From Corynebacterium poyangense (GTDB taxonomy: Bacteria; Actinomycetota; Actinomycetes; Mycobacteriales; Mycobacteriaceae), in assembly GCF_014522205.1 (NCBI RefSeq), contig NZ_CP046884.1, positions 1,116,001 through 1,180,000 on the forward strand: DNA of 64,000 nt. Direction: 5' to 3'. Positions 1-13,869 of this stretch are shown in pieces (position 1 is the stretch's first letter; the number at the start of each line of letters is the position of its first letter). Position numbers and translations under genes: made by a program. The notes beneath the pieces were generated by a model, which was not told where the DNA came from, ran no database searches, and saw nothing but the letters and a program-made list of their open reading frames with translations.

Positions 1-215
1 CGATAGAGGAACTGCCAGGTATCCTCAATATTCCGGGCATCGCGCCCTACCATGAGCTGACACACGTGGTCTTTGAGATAACTTGCTACCGCCAATTCAC
101 GCCCATTGAGCGTGGCATCTCCCACGCCAACTATCCCATCCTCGGTGGTTAGCCGCAGAGTGACGAAATTGCGAGTAGGGGAGCACACAAAAACTTCAGC
201 GTGCGCAATTTTCAT
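1..215 (-). CDS. manD: D-mannonate dehydratase ManD/RspA (N-terminal part, runs off the left edge)
   Basis: Only the first 71 residues are present. They match the N-terminal capping domain of the RspA/ManD branch of the enolase superfamily: [10 protein letters not shown], then [29 protein letters not shown] and a [13 protein letters not shown] stretch, all close to E. coli RspA as I recall it. Family members dehydrate D-mannonate to 2-keto-3-deoxygluconate, which is the step needed after the fructuronate reductase encoded upstream. The metal-binding and catalytic residues lie beyond the edge. Its ATG overlaps the TAA of the transporter gene by one base (TAATG), so translation is probably coupled. 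The usual enteric enzyme for this step is the unrelated UxuA. Confidence 0.9.
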   Translation of the reverse strand, partial: MKIAHAEVFVCSPTRNFVTLRLTTEDGIVGVGDATLNGRELAVASYLKDHVCQLMVGRDARNIEDTWQFLY

Positions 216-1705
216 TACTTCTTCTCCTTATCGTCGATATCTAAGGACACCACTTTTTCGGTATCATCAGCGAATTTCGCTGCCAAACTTGTTCGGTTTT
301 TCTCAATGGAAGCCATGATTTCTCCGAAGCGCTTTTCAGTGAGTGGATAACTCCACATAATGAGGATCGCGAGGAGGAAGAACCCTCCGGCGAAGATGGC
401 AAACCACAACCCCATCGCGTCGAGCGTGGCGGGGTCCTGAGCCAGATGGCTGATTCCTTGGGCTTTCTGCTCCGAGGTGGGTTGGACATAGCCCGAGAGC
501 GCAAGAGCCCAGCTAGCGAGGGCCATACCTATTCCTTGCCCTACTTTTCGGGTAAAGGAGAATGCGGCGTAGGTGGCCCCTTCGGTACGAATACCTGTGC
601 GGTATTCGCCGTATTCCACGGTATCGGCTTCCAAAGCCCACGTCATTGTGTTAAGAATGGCCATTCCGGCGCCGGTGACAAAAAGTCCGAGCAAGCTAAT
701 ACTCAGGCTCTGGGTTACTGAGGAACCCGCCCAGAAGATAATGACGCCGATAATTGAGGCAATTCCAGCAACGAGGAATCCCCGTTTCTTCCCCAGTTTT
801 CTAGTAAGGATTGGCCCAAATGGGGACATATACAGGACAGCGCCGGTGGTAATGATAGTGACCACCGTGGACTGCCAGTTACCGTCGGAAAACCTCCCCA
901 GCAAGTCAATGGCGATATAAAGCGCCATGGCAGATACTACGTTTTGGCCGGTGAGATACATCAGGGAGGAACCGCACAGCCGCATCAGCGGACCGTTGCG
1001 ACGGACTGTTGCCAGGGTTTCTTTAAGAGAGACTCGTTCAACTTCACGTTCCACCACCTCTTTGGCGGTGGCGAAGGTTGTCATGAAGAAAATTGATCCA
1101 ACAATGAGGAAGGCAATAGCCGTAATGAGGAAGGTTTGTTGCAGGTTGGCAGCAGATTTAATGGCCGGTGCCAACAAAACTGCCAAGATCAAAATAGTGA
1201 AACCGGAACCTACCATGCGGGCAGCAGCCATTCGGGAGCGATCTACGGGATCTTGGCTCATAGCACCCGCAAGGGAACCGTAAGGGATGTTGACCATGGA
1301 GTAGAGCAACCCCATCAGGGCGTAAGAGACAGTAGCCCAGATGACTTTCATCCCATAATCGCTGACCGGGATCCAGAAACACAGCAGATTAGAGGCGAGA
1401 AGCGGAATGGAGTACCACAAGAGGAAGGGGCGGAATTTACCCCAGCGGGTCATGGTGGCATCTACTACGCGGCCGGCAAAAATATCAGCAAAAGCATCCC
1501 AGACCTTGATGAAAAGAAAGATAAGGCCAGAATGTTCGGGGCGAATTCCCACCACGTTGGTATAAAACACGAGGAGGAAAAGGCCGGTCATTTGGAACGC
1601 AATATTACATCCGGCATCACCTAGGCCATAGCCAACGAGCCGATGGACCGGGAGATGCGGTCCGCTGCTAACCACCGCAGCGGTTGGTGAAGAGTGAGTG
1701 GCCAT
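215..1705 (-). CDS. uidB: Glucuronide:cation symporter, GPH family (UidB-like)
   Basis: A 496-residue polytopic membrane protein with about 12 hydrophobic segments. The N-terminal [20 protein letters not shown] motif resembles the first helix of E. coli UidB and other glycoside-pentoside-hexuronide symporters, which import sugars with H+ or Na+. Lying between uidA and manD in one operon, it most likely imports beta-glucuronides or free glucuronate. I chose ATG 1705 because AAGGAGG sits 11 bases upstream. A GTG at 1717 is in frame but falls inside that Shine-Dalgarno sequence. The substrate is inferred from context; other hexuronides are possible. Confidence 0.85.
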   Translation of the reverse strand: MATHSSPTAAVVSSGPHLPVHRLVGYGLGDAGCNIAFQMTGLFLLVFYTNVVGIRPEHSGLIFLFIKVWDAFADIFAGRVVDATMTRWGKFRPFLLWYSIPLLASNLLCFWIPVSDYGMKVIWATVSYALMGLLYSMVNIPYGSLAGAMSQDPVDRSRMAAARMVGSGFTILILAVLLAPAIKSAANLQQTFLITAIAFLIVGSIFFMTTFATAKEVVEREVERVSLKETLATVRRNGPLMRLCGSSLMYLTGQNVVSAMALYIAIDLLGRFSDGNWQSTVVTIITTGAVLYMSPFGPILTRKLGKKRGFLVAGIASIIGVIIFWAGSSVTQSLSISLLGLFVTGAGMAILNTMTWALEADTVEYGEYRTGIRTEGATYAAFSFTRKVGQGIGMALASWALALSGYVQPTSEQKAQGISHLAQDPATLDAMGLWFAIFAGGFFLLAILIMWSYPLTEKRFGEIMASIEKNRTSLAAKFADDTEKVVSLDIDDKEKK

Positions 1706-1753
1706 AATGTGGCGCACCTCCTTGGTGAAGGAAAAGTTGAAAGATGAGGGAAG

Positions 1754-4895
<3,142 letters not shown>

Positions 4896-4899
<4 letters not shown>

Positions 4900-6302
4900 A
4901 GCTTAAAAACCCTTCGTGGTGAGGCATCGACCAAATCCACAATGATGTCGGCGGCACGCTCTTCGGAGAGACGATGTTCTGCCACCAGGCGGGAAAGGTA
5001 ATTGGCTTCTACTCGGCGTGAGGTATTATGGCGCGCCGGGATAGAGCAGTAGGCGCGAGTATCATCAATGAATCCGGAGCTACGGGAGAACCCGGTGGTG
5101 CCGGTAATTGCGCTGCGGAAGCGGTTCATAGCGTCGATTTCGTCAATAAACCACCAGGGCGCCCCCACGTAACAGGCTGGATAGTATCCGGCTAAGGGGG
5201 CAAGTTCGCGGGAGTACACCGTTTCATCAATGGTAAATAGCACCAGGTGGAAGGCTGGGTTTTCGCCAAACTGAGACAGTAGTGGCTGTAAGCCGTTGGT
5301 GTATTCCATCCGGAACGGAATATCATGCCCCGTGTCAGGTCCAAAACGATGGAAAGCTGTAGTGGAGTGGTTGCGGTACACCCCAGGGTGCAAAGTCATG
5401 ACCAATCCATCATCTTGGGACATTTCCGCGAAGCGATACGTCATATTGGCCTCAAAGGCAGCCGCTTCGTCCCGGGTAGCTTCCCCCTTGAGGCCCTTCT
5501 CAAAGATCCGAGCCGCAGTGGCATCATCTAAGGGGGTTGAATTAGCATCATGCGTACCATGATCAGCGCTGACCGCGCCGTTTTCCTTGAAGAACCACCG
5601 CCGGTTTTTGAGCGCTTCCAGATAGCCCTGGTATCCGGTTTTACCCTCTCCAGCACTGTCAATGAGCCGTGTCACATTATCCCGGAAATCCGGAAGATAC
5701 ATTTTGGTGTAGGCATCGGGCCGGAACGTGGGCAACACCCGGGGATGGAATTGTGAATCCTCGGCTAAAGCCCGGTGGTAGGAGAGATCATCAAGAGGAT
5801 CATCGGTAGTGGCGAGCACCTCTAACCCAAAACGGGTGGCCAGTGCCCGGGGACGAAAGTCATCCTGAGCGATGACGTGGGATAGTTCATCATAAATATC
5901 ATCCGCGGTGTCTTCTGAAATCCGGTCCGGATCTATCCCGAAGACATGATAAAACTCTTGTTCAAGCCAGTATCCTGAGGCTGTTCCGCTAAAGAGGGGC
6001 CAATGCTGGCAAAAGATTCTCCAGGCGGCGCGGGGGTCACATGACGTCCGTCCGACCCCTAACTCACCAAGATCAATTCCTGCTGAGCGCAGAACCCGGG
6101 TGACGTAATGATCCGGGCTGATCAACAGGGCAGTGGGATCCGGAAAAGCCTCATTATGGCAGAACATAGCGGGATCTAAATGCCCGTGCGGGGAAATAAT
6201 AGGAAGGTTTTCAACTTCCGCAAGAAGGCGACGCGCGATCTCGCGGACCCCAGGGTCCGCTGGTAATAGTCGGTCTGGGTGGGCAACTCGTGGAGTAGAC
6301 AT
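4896..6302 (-). CDS. uxaC: Glucuronate isomerase (uronate isomerase)
   Basis: A 468-residue amidohydrolase-superfamily enzyme converting D-glucuronate to D-fructuronate. The metal-binding HxH is in ISPHGHLDP near residue 36. Other family stretches include ATTDDPLDDL, VLPTFRPDAY and TLHPGVYRNHS. Length matches E. coli UxaC (470 residues). I chose ATG 6302 on length; the SD is only a G-run directly upstream, so the start is not certain. A TTG at 6338 would add 12 unsupported residues and would sit in the probable promoter. It is the first structural gene of the operon and follows the regulator gene by 136 bases that contain a palindromic operator candidate. Confidence 0.94.
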
Positions 6303-6316
6303 ACCCCCATTTAATT

Positions 6317-6358
6317 GTTGGGAAAACACCACTGGCAACGAGTTGCAAGAAGTTGCAG
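6317..6358 (-). promoter_or_regulatory. Candidate promoter and LacI-family operator of the glucuronide operon
   Basis: Two overlapping palindromes share the same half-site: GGCAAC-GA-GTTGCA at 6334-6347 and TGCAA-gaag-TTGCA at 6344-6357. Read on the minus strand, TTGCCA (6338-6333) lies about 18 bases from a TTAAAT hexamer, so the palindromes would cover the -35 region. Short palindromes built on GCAAC/GTTGC with a central step are typical LacI-family operators. The regulator gene is directly upstream. Assignment is inference from pattern and position. Confidence 0.5.
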
Positions 6359-6438
6359 CCGGTTATTTTTCTCAACAAATATGTGGGGTTGGCACCCCGC
6401 TTGGGGGAGTTAGCAGTCAATCACCCGAAGCTTCATCC

Positions 6439-7461
6439 TTAGGCCGACTGGCGTCGAATCAACTTCGTCGGCAAAATGCGGGGTTGGAGTTGAGGTTTAC
6501 GCAGCCCTTCAATATGAGACATCACCAGAGCAGCTCCGACGGACCCAATTAGCCGTAGAGGAGCAGCAGCGGTGGTCAATGAAGGAGTTACTATTTGGGC
6601 AAACTCGGTATTATCAAATCCCACTACCTTGACGTCTTCGGGAACTCGAAGTCCTAATTGCTGTGCCCCGTGCATAAATCCTACTGAAATCAGCTCGTTG
6701 AAACACAGCACGGCATCGGTAGGGCAGTCATACCAGCGTCGGACAAGCTGGTGTCCTCCGCGGATGGTGGGTTCAGTTGCCCTCATTTTGTGCACTTTTA
6801 GTTTCCCTATTGGAGTGGGAGGGTGAATCAACGTCAACGGCTTATCTGTGCTTGGTTCTCCTGCAGCATCTAATAAGCCTCTCCACCGTAGCCCGTCGGC
6901 AAAGGCATCCTCCGGCCCAGCCAAGTAGGTGATACTCCTGGTTCCGGTAGCAGCAAGGTATTCTGCGGCGGCAACAGCTGCAGCATAGTTATCTGCCATG
7001 ACACTTGCCACGCCGGCGACTGGGCGGTTAAGGACAACGGTGTGCCGAGTTCGAGCAATTTTATGGATTTGTCCGGTGCTCAGCCTTGGGGAGGCGAGCA
7101 GAACACCGTCGACGAGGGGCAGCATCGCGTCTATTGCTTCTAAAAATCGTCGTTCTGATTCGGCGGCATTGGCTACGAGAAGTTGTCGATTTTGGGAGCG
7201 AGCCGCATGTTCTGCGCCCCGAACAATTTCTAGGAAAAAAGGATTGAGGAGGTCAGCGATGACTATTCCAATTACCCCGGTTCGGGGGGTGGAGGAGGAA
7301 TCGGGCGGCGCGGTGGCATGTGTCCGATATCCTACTTTAGTGATTGCTTCCATCACCTTTTCAGCAGTTGCGGAACTGACCAGATCGGGACGGTTAAGTG
7401 CGCGGGAGACGGTTGCCGCAGAAACCCCGGCTATTCGGGCGACGTCGTAGATGCTGGTCAC
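6439..7461 (-). CDS. LacI-family transcriptional regulator of the glucuronide operon
   Basis: A 340-residue regulator with an N-terminal LacI helix-turn-helix (IYDVARIAGVSAATVSRALN, residues 3-22, with the hinge helix after it) and a periplasmic-binding-protein-like effector domain from about residue 60 (TGVIGIVIADLLNPFF onward). The start is GTG 7461; an overlapping ATG is out of frame. It is transcribed in the same direction as uxaC and the rest of the hexuronate genes and is the only regulator nearby, so it probably represses that operon, with glucuronate, fructuronate or a glucuronide as inducer. The effector is not predictable from sequence. Confidence 0.88.
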   Translation of the reverse strand: MTSIYDVARIAGVSAATVSRALNRPDLVSSATAEKVMEAITKVGYRTHATAPPDSSSTPRTGVIGIVIADLLNPFFLEIVRGAEHAARSQNRQLLVANAAESERRFLEAIDAMLPLVDGVLLASPRLSTGQIHKIARTRHTVVLNRPVAGVASVMADNYAAAVAAAEYLAATGTRSITYLAGPEDAFADGLRWRGLLDAAGEPSTDKPLTLIHPPTPIGKLKVHKMRATEPTIRGGHQLVRRWYDCPTDAVLCFNELISVGFMHGAQQLGLRVPEDVKVVGFDNTEFAQIVTPSLTTAAAPLRLIGSVGAALVMSHIEGLRKPQLQPRILPTKLIRRQSA

Positions 7462-7568
7462 ATTATCCAGGGTAATCGACGTCTTTCTACCTCGTCGTCG
7501 ACATCGCTTCTGAACAGCTGATTTGTGAAATTATCCCGCGGTAGTTTAGTCTTCCATCTGGCTACCAA

Positions 7569-7641
7569 GCCCCGTTCGTCTAGCGGCCTAGGACGCCGGC
7601 CTCTCACGCCGGTAACACGGGTTCAAATCCCGTACGGGGTA
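7569..7641 (+). tRNA. tRNA-Glu (anticodon CTC)
   Basis: A 73-base cloverleaf. Acceptor strands GCCCCGT/ACGGGGT pair with one G-U, the anticodon stem is CCGGC/GCCGG around loop CTCTCAC, and the T-arm is ACGGG-TTCAAAT-CCCGT. The discriminator is A at 7641 and CCA is not encoded. Anticodon CTC reads GAG. A terminator follows at 7652-7681. Confidence 0.97.
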
Positions 7642-7651
7642 CGTCATAAAG

Positions 7652-7681
7652 GAAGGTCAGAGAAACTCTGGCCTTCTTTTT
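7652..7681 (+). terminator. Intrinsic terminator of tRNA-Glu
   Basis: GAAGGTCAGAG and CTCTGGCCTTC form an 11-bp stem (one G-U) around loop AAA, followed by TTTTT. It lies ten bases after the tRNA. Confidence 0.9.
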
Positions 7682-7783
7682 ATCTCGTCACCAGAGTCTC
7701 ATCCTAAAAATTTAGAATTCCTCGTAGCGTGTTCTGGAAATTGATTTAGTGTCTATGGGAGTAGTCTCCACGATAAGAACAAT

Positions 7784-7803
7784 ATGGTGATCATTAACAC
7801 CAT
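7784..7803. promoter_or_regulatory. Inverted repeat in the cycA leader
   Basis: ATGGTG and CACCAT are perfect 6-base arms separated by eight bases, 47 bases before the cycA start. It could be an operator or an RNA hairpin; no matching regulator is evident nearby. Confidence 0.35.
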
Positions 7804-7849
7804 GAGTTCTTGCTGATACCGGAGTACCTATCACCCCAAGGAGGAAGTC

Positions 7850-9271
7850 GTGAAGGATAACCATTCGGGACTCCACGGTACGTCACAGCAGGGTTCCCAT
7901 CTGGATCGTACCCTCCAGAACCGTCATATTCAGCTCATTGCCATAGGCGGAGCTATCGGTACCGGTCTTTTTATGGGATCCGGAAAAACCATCTCTTTAG
8001 CTGGCCCGTCAATACTTTTCGTCTACCTTTCCATAGGTCTTGTCCTCTATCTCTTTATGCGGCTGATGGGTGAGCTATTGCTTTCCAACTCCCGCTACGC
8101 TACTTTCGCGGATATCGCTCATGATCTCCTCGGGCCCGTCGCGGGTTTTCTTACCGGGTGGACCTACTGGTTTTGCTGGGTTGTAACAGCAGTCGCAGAC
8201 CTGATCGCTATCGTGGGTTACACCCATTTCTGGTGGCCTCAGCTTCCTGCATGGATTCCCATCATCCTGGTCATCGGGTGCTTATATAGCTTAAATGCCC
8301 TCACCGTCAAAGCATTTGGGGAAATAGAATTCTGGTTTGCTCTCATTAAGATTTGCGCTATCTTAGCGCTTATTGTGGTGGGACTGTGGATGGTAGTAAG
8401 TCATGTTCCCAATGAATCTGGCGATCCTGCAGCCTTGAGTAACTTATGGTCTCATGGTGGATTATTCCCCTTGGGCTTCTATGGATTTTTAGCTGGATTT
8501 CCCATTGCGATTTTTGCTTTTATGGGAATCGAGTTGGTTGGCACCACTGTGGCAGAAACGAAAAATCCAGAGACTATGTTGCCAAAAGCTATTAATTCCA
8601 TTCCGATGAGAATTATGCTTTTTTATATTGGCGCATTAGCTGTGATTATGATGGTGACCCCGTGGAATGAAGTTGATCCGGGCAAATCTCCTTTTGTGAC
8701 GATGTTCGCATTAACGGGGTTAGCAGCGGCAGCGAGTATCGTCAACATTGTGGTGCTGAGCTCAGCTGCCTCTTCAGCGAACTCCGGGATTTATTCGACA
8801 TCTCGAATGTTGTGGGGTTTGGCGCACCGCGGTGATGCACCTCAAGCATTTAAGGTGTTGTCTCGACGTCGAGTACCTCAGAATGCGTTATTCCTGACGT
8901 GCGTTTTATTGCTGAGCTCCATTGTCCTTATTTCCGCTGGGGAATCTGTCATTCAAGCTTTTACGATGATCACGGCAATGGCCTCAACGTTGGTGATGGC
9001 AGTTTGGGCCATTATTACTATGTCCTATCTCAAGTTCCGAAAAACCCACGATGATTTACACCGCAAGAGCGTCTTTCCGGCGCCTTTTGGGATACTAGCT
9101 GCGTGGGTCGTATTAGCTTTCTTTGCGGCAATGGTATGTGTGCTTGCTTTTGAATCAGATACCAGAATTGGCTTAATTGCCTCCGCGGTATGGATTATCG
9201 GGATGGGGACTGCTGCGAAGATCCGTCAGGGGCGTCAGCGCACCAGCGAAGCAGAGACTACCTTAGGTTAG
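7850..9271 (+). CDS. cycA: D-serine/D-alanine/glycine permease (APC family)
   Basis: A 473-residue amino-acid permease with about 12 membrane segments. Residues 24-55 ([20 protein letters not shown] and on) are nearly identical to E. coli CycA as I recall it, as are [21 protein letters not shown] and [10 protein letters not shown]. CycA imports glycine, D-alanine and D-serine by proton symport. The start is GTG 7850 with AAGGAGG seven bases upstream. The gene stands alone, with tRNA-Glu and its terminator upstream and the convergent thiE overlapping its end by nine bases. Confidence 0.93.
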   Translation: MKDNHSGLHGTSQQGSHLDRTLQNRHIQLIAIGGAIGTGLFMGSGKTISLAGPSILFVYLSIGLVLYLFMRLMGELLLSNSRYATFADIAHDLLGPVAGFLTGWTYWFCWVVTAVADLIAIVGYTHFWWPQLPAWIPIILVIGCLYSLNALTVKAFGEIEFWFALIKICAILALIVVGLWMVVSHVPNESGDPAALSNLWSHGGLFPLGFYGFLAGFPIAIFAFMGIELVGTTVAETKNPETMLPKAINSIPMRIMLFYIGALAVIMMVTPWNEVDPGKSPFVTMFALTGLAAAASIVNIVVLSSAASSANSGIYSTSRMLWGLAHRGDAPQAFKVLSRRRVPQNALFLTCVLLLSSIVLISAGESVIQAFTMITAMASTLVMAVWAIITMSYLKFRKTHDDLHRKSVFPAPFGILAAWVVLAFFAAMVCVLAFESDTRIGLIASAVWIIGMGTAAKIRQGRQRTSEAETTLG

Positions 9272-9993
9272 CCACGTTCGGATCGTGTTCTTAAGCGCTT
9301 GAGCTGCAGATTGGGGATCTGCAGCTTGAGTGATGGCGCGAACCACCACTATTCGGCGAGCGCCTGCGCTGAGGACGTCGTGGACGTTATCTTGATCTAT
9401 TCCGCCAATAGCCCACACGGTTTTGGGTGAGTCTTCTGCTGAAGTCTAGTGTTGTCGCTGAGTTGCGCGGCTGCGGAAATACCAGCTAAACCAACGGGTT
9501 TGCGTCCAGGTTTCGTCGGAGTTTTCCATACCGGGCCCATGACGGCGTAATCGATATCGGGGTCTGCTAAGGAATCGCGGAACATGTCGGTTTTTCGGTT
9601 GGAGCGGCCAATTAGCACATCCTGTCCCAAGAGTGATCGGACCTGGGCCGGTGTTAAATCTTCTTGACCCACATGAATGATGTCCGCCCCGATTAATGCT
9701 GCAATATCGGCGCGATCATTGACAGCGAAGAGTTTTCCATGGTGATGGGCTATGTCGGCAAGGATTTTGAGAGCATCGAGTTCATCACGAGCACTGATCT
9801 TTTTATCCCGCAACTGGATAATATCTACTCCACCTCGATAGGCGGCGTCGAGAAAATCAGCTAGGTCACCTCGGTCAGTGCGGGCGTCGGTGCAGACATA
9901 CAGTTGGGCGGCATGTAACAGAGCTAAGCGTTCTTCACGGGTGCGGCTTCTCATAGTTCGGAAGTCTATTCCCTCGGTAGGGGCTACCCCCAT
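9263..9993 (-). pseudogene. thiE: Thiamine-phosphate synthase, frameshifted
   Basis: ThiE joins HMP-pyrophosphate to the thiazole phosphate. The first frame (9993 to 9397) encodes AQLYVCTDAR, IIQLRDK, VNDRADIA, IHVGQEDL, IGRSNRK and YAVMGPVWKTPTKPG, and then ends in about 20 unrelated residues and a TAG at 9397. The missing C-terminal part is intact in another frame down to TAA at 9263: VWAIGGI, then [12 protein letters not shown] and an Ala-rich helix. The span is 731 bases, one short of 244 codons, so a single-base loss explains it. The shift lies between 9397 and 9449, in a variable linker. The loss removes the phosphate-binding end of the TIM barrel. A real mutation or a sequencing error are both possible. 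The ATG at 9993 has AGGAG 11 bases upstream. Confidence 0.88.
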
Positions 9994-10027
9994 CGGTGCA
10001 AAGGCTCCTATGATGTCAGATGTAGGA

Positions 10028-10124
10028 GTTCCGCGGGAGCCACGGTGTTATCCACAGCGTGGCTGAGAGGGCCATGGAGGCCGACCGCCAAACCTGATGC
10101 GGATCATGCCGCCGGAGGGAGGAA
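10028..10124 (+). promoter_or_regulatory. TPP riboswitch (THI element) ahead of thiO
   Basis: Conserved parts are in order: GGGAGCC near 10035, CTGAGA at 10063-10068, ACCTGATGCGGATCATGCC at 10092-10110, and a closing GGAGGGAGGAA. The last element is also the Shine-Dalgarno of thiO, seven bases from its ATG, so ligand-stabilised pairing with the 5' TTCC would hide it. Control of initiation is therefore the likeliest mode. I see no separate terminator. Confidence 0.93.
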
Positions 10125-10130
10125 TGCCCC

Positions 10131-11279
10131 ATGTCATCAGCCGTTGTTGTGGGGGCCGGGATCATTGGTTTAGCTACCGCCTGGCAATTAAAACGCCGTG
10201 GGTGGGATATCACTGTGTGCGACCCCGCCCCTGTATCTGGGGCCACGCGCGCAGCCGCCGGTATGTTGGCTCCAGTTGCTGAGGTGGTGTGGGATCAACC
10301 CACGTTGTATCCGCTCATGGTGGCCTCAGGGGAGATGTTTCCCCGCTTTGTCTCAGAGATTGCTGCGGATTTAGGGCAGCACAAAGAAGAAATAGGGTAT
10401 TTAGCAAACTCTACTTTTGTGCTTGCCGGCGATTCCGCTGATCGAACGGCACTATTTGAGTTGACCTCCTTGCAACATCGCCTCGACATGGATGTCCAAC
10501 CCATCACTATTCGACACGCTCGACAATTAGAACCAGCACTGGGCCCAGGATGTGTGGGTGCAGTAGATATCCCCGGTGACCACCAAGTAGATCCGCGTAA
10601 CTTATGTCAGGCGTTGCTCGACGTGATAGCAGATGACCTCATCGAAACCACGATAGAGAAAGTAATATTCGACGCCCAGCGGGCGGTTGGGGTGCACGCT
10701 GAAGATGGCCGAGATTTCTTGGCAGATAAGGTGATCGTGGCGACAGGCCTGGCAGCTGCTGACATTGGGGGCTTACCAAAAGCGCTGAATCTTCCGCTTC
10801 GTCCAGTTCACGGTGAGGTCATTCGCTTGCGGGTTCCTGAACATATCCGGCCGTTAGTGCGTCGAACTATTAGGGCAGTAGTTCATGGCCGGCCGGTGTA
10901 TGTGGTACCGCGTGCCGATGGCACTGTCGTTGTGGGGGCGACTTCTCGTGAAGATTCTTTGGCTGGGGTGTCTGCAGAAGGGGTCTATCAACTGCTCAGA
11001 GATGCCGCGCACATTGTGCCAAGCATTCTGGAATGTGAAATTTACGAAATCATCTCAAAGGCGCGCCCAGGAACACCCGATGATGTTCCGTTAATAGGGG
11101 AAGTGGCGGAAAATCTTATTCTATCTACCGGCTATTTTCGGCACGGAATTCTCTTATCTGCATTAGGTTCGCATATTGGTGCGCTTATTGCCGTTGGGGA
11201 AGAAGATAAGATCTCGGCGGAATTTAGGAAAAGTATTGATCCTTGGCGTTTTAGTTTAGTGCCATATGAAAGTTTATAG
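10131..11279 (+). CDS. thiO: Glycine oxidase ThiO
   Basis: A 382-residue FAD-dependent amine oxidase of the DAO family. It begins with the dinucleotide-binding motif VVVGAGIIGLATAWQL (residues 4-19) and has AAAGMLAPVAEV, a late HGRPVYVVPRADGTVVVGAT substrate-domain segment and a C-terminal STGYFRHGILLSA. It oxidises glycine to dehydroglycine (iminoacetate) for thiazole formation. It is the first gene of thiO-thiS-thiG-thiF and sits directly behind the TPP riboswitch, so thiamine pyrophosphate should repress the group. thiS follows after nine bases. Confidence 0.93.
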   Translation: MSSAVVVGAGIIGLATAWQLKRRGWDITVCDPAPVSGATRAAAGMLAPVAEVVWDQPTLYPLMVASGEMFPRFVSEIAADLGQHKEEIGYLANSTFVLAGDSADRTALFELTSLQHRLDMDVQPITIRHARQLEPALGPGCVGAVDIPGDHQVDPRNLCQALLDVIADDLIETTIEKVIFDAQRAVGVHAEDGRDFLADKVIVATGLAAADIGGLPKALNLPLRPVHGEVIRLRVPEHIRPLVRRTIRAVVHGRPVYVVPRADGTVVVGATSREDSLAGVSAEGVYQLLRDAAHIVPSILECEIYEIISKARPGTPDDVPLIGEVAENLILSTGYFRHGILLSALGSHIGALIAVGEEDKISAEFRKSIDPWRFSLVPYESL

Positions 11280-11288
11280 GGAGTGACT

Positions 11289-12354
<1,066 letters not shown>

Positions 12355-12355
<1 letters not shown>

Positions 12356-13533
12356 TGGTGAACTCTCCTGATCCGGAAGCACTGAGCCCACACGAGCAGC
12401 AACGCTATGCTCGGCACTTAAGCCTTCCCGGTTTCAGCGTGCAATCCCAGCATATTCTGAGGGATTCTCGAGTGTTGGTGATTGGGGCCGGTGGTTTAGG
12501 TTCCTCCAGTTTGCTGTATTTAGCCGCAGCCGGAGTGGGGCACATCACCATCATTGATGATGACGTCGTGGACGAAAGTAATCTTCAACGTCAAATCATC
12601 CACACTGAGTCCCGGATTGGAAAGTCTAAAGTCGAATCATCACGCGAAACCTTATTGGCCTTGAACTCTCGTCTCCACGTCACTGCGATCAGTGAAGGGT
12701 TGCATCCTGACAATGCTGTAGCGCTTTTCCAGGAGCACGATGTTGTCCTAGACGGCAGTGATAATTTCCTCACCCGATATTTAGCGGCAGACGCATCAGA
12801 AATCTCTGGAACACCCTTGGTGTGGGCAACAATCTCTCAATTTTTCGCCCAGCTCTCTGTCTTTTGGCCAGACCGAGGTCCCGGCTTGAGAGATCTTTAC
12901 CCGGAAATTCCAGACCCAGACTCTGTTCCGTCATGTGCTGAAGGCGGAGTTCTAGGAGCCTTGGTAGGCATGGTGGGATCATATATGGCAGCTGAGGCGA
13001 TCAAAGTGCTCACGAAGATCGGGGAACCTGCTCTCGGCAAACTTATTGTGATGGATGTATTCGACGCCACCTTTCGCACGTTCAGCTTTGCCTCTGATCC
13101 GCAACGTAAGCCGGTGACCTCCTTGGCGGAAATCACCGCGCTATGGCGTGATCGGCCCAGTGTACACAGCTATTCCCCGGTTGTCGATGTGAAACCCGAT
13201 GACGTTCGGACAATGGTGGATGACGGAGCAATCCTGGTTGATGTTCGGGATGCAAAGGAGCGATCCGAAGGTTTTATTCCTAGGTCTTATGGGGTTCCCT
13301 TAGCAGAAGTGTTGGAGCAAGGGTGGGACAGCCTCAAGGATGCCATGAGTGAGTGCCCTGAGCCGTCGGACATTATTCTGTATTGCCGTACTGGTGTGCG
13401 CTCGCGGCGCGCAATTGCACATTTGGTGCAACACAGGGAAGAAAGTCGGTGGGGTGATTCTCTCAGGCTGTTTAATGCAGCCGGAGGAATAGAGGCGTGG
13501 CGTGCTGTTTTTCCGGAAGATGTGGAGCGCTAA
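12355..13533 (+). CDS. thiF: ThiF/MoeB-type adenylyltransferase with C-terminal rhodanese domain
   Basis: A 392-residue two-domain protein. The E1-like domain (about residues 10-250) has the ATP-binding VLVIGAGGLGSSSLLYLAAA, DDDVVDESNLQRQI and the family PSCAEGGVLG. The rhodanese domain (about 285-390) carries a loop Cys in LYCRTGVRSRR. It should adenylate the C-terminal glycine of ThiS and pass sulfur to it. The same architecture serves molybdopterin synthesis (MoeB/MoeZ), so a shared role is possible, but its place after thiG favours ThiS. ATG 12355 overlaps the thiG TGA; the GTG at 12352 is also possible. Confidence 0.88.
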
Positions 13534-13869
13534 AGCATTATCCGAAACCCGATGGAGATCTAGCGAGAAAGCGAAAAACCACACCAATTTTTAAGTGTCT
13601 CACGGCACAACTAATGGGTCAATGTGTTATTTGTCTCTTCACAGGGGCTGCGATTGTAGTTAAACTAACGACCAACGAAGCAGCTAGCAACTTCGGAAAA
13701 GTAACAGATCCGCAATGTGGAAAGGGGACTATATGGCAGCAAGTTATTCATATCAGAACCCCAGACACCATGGTCAGCTTCCTTAAAAATATAAGCGGCA
13801 TAGCCATAATCCAGACTTCCCATACCGCTATTTTCGCGTGAAGCAGGAGCTTATTTAAGGCATGATGAT
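13534..13869. other. Gene-free stretch after thiF
   Basis: I see no supported coding region in these 336 bases. Short open frames here lack ribosome binding sites and recognisable motifs. No terminator for thiF is obvious. The base composition is more AT-rich than the flanking genes. Confidence 0.6.

Noticed and set aside
6303..6338. A TTG start 12 codons upstream for uxaC
   Set aside because: These codons lie in the probable promoter/operator region and would exceed the family length.
13497..13841. A 114-codon open frame after thiF
   Set aside because: It overlaps thiF, has no SD and shows no family features.
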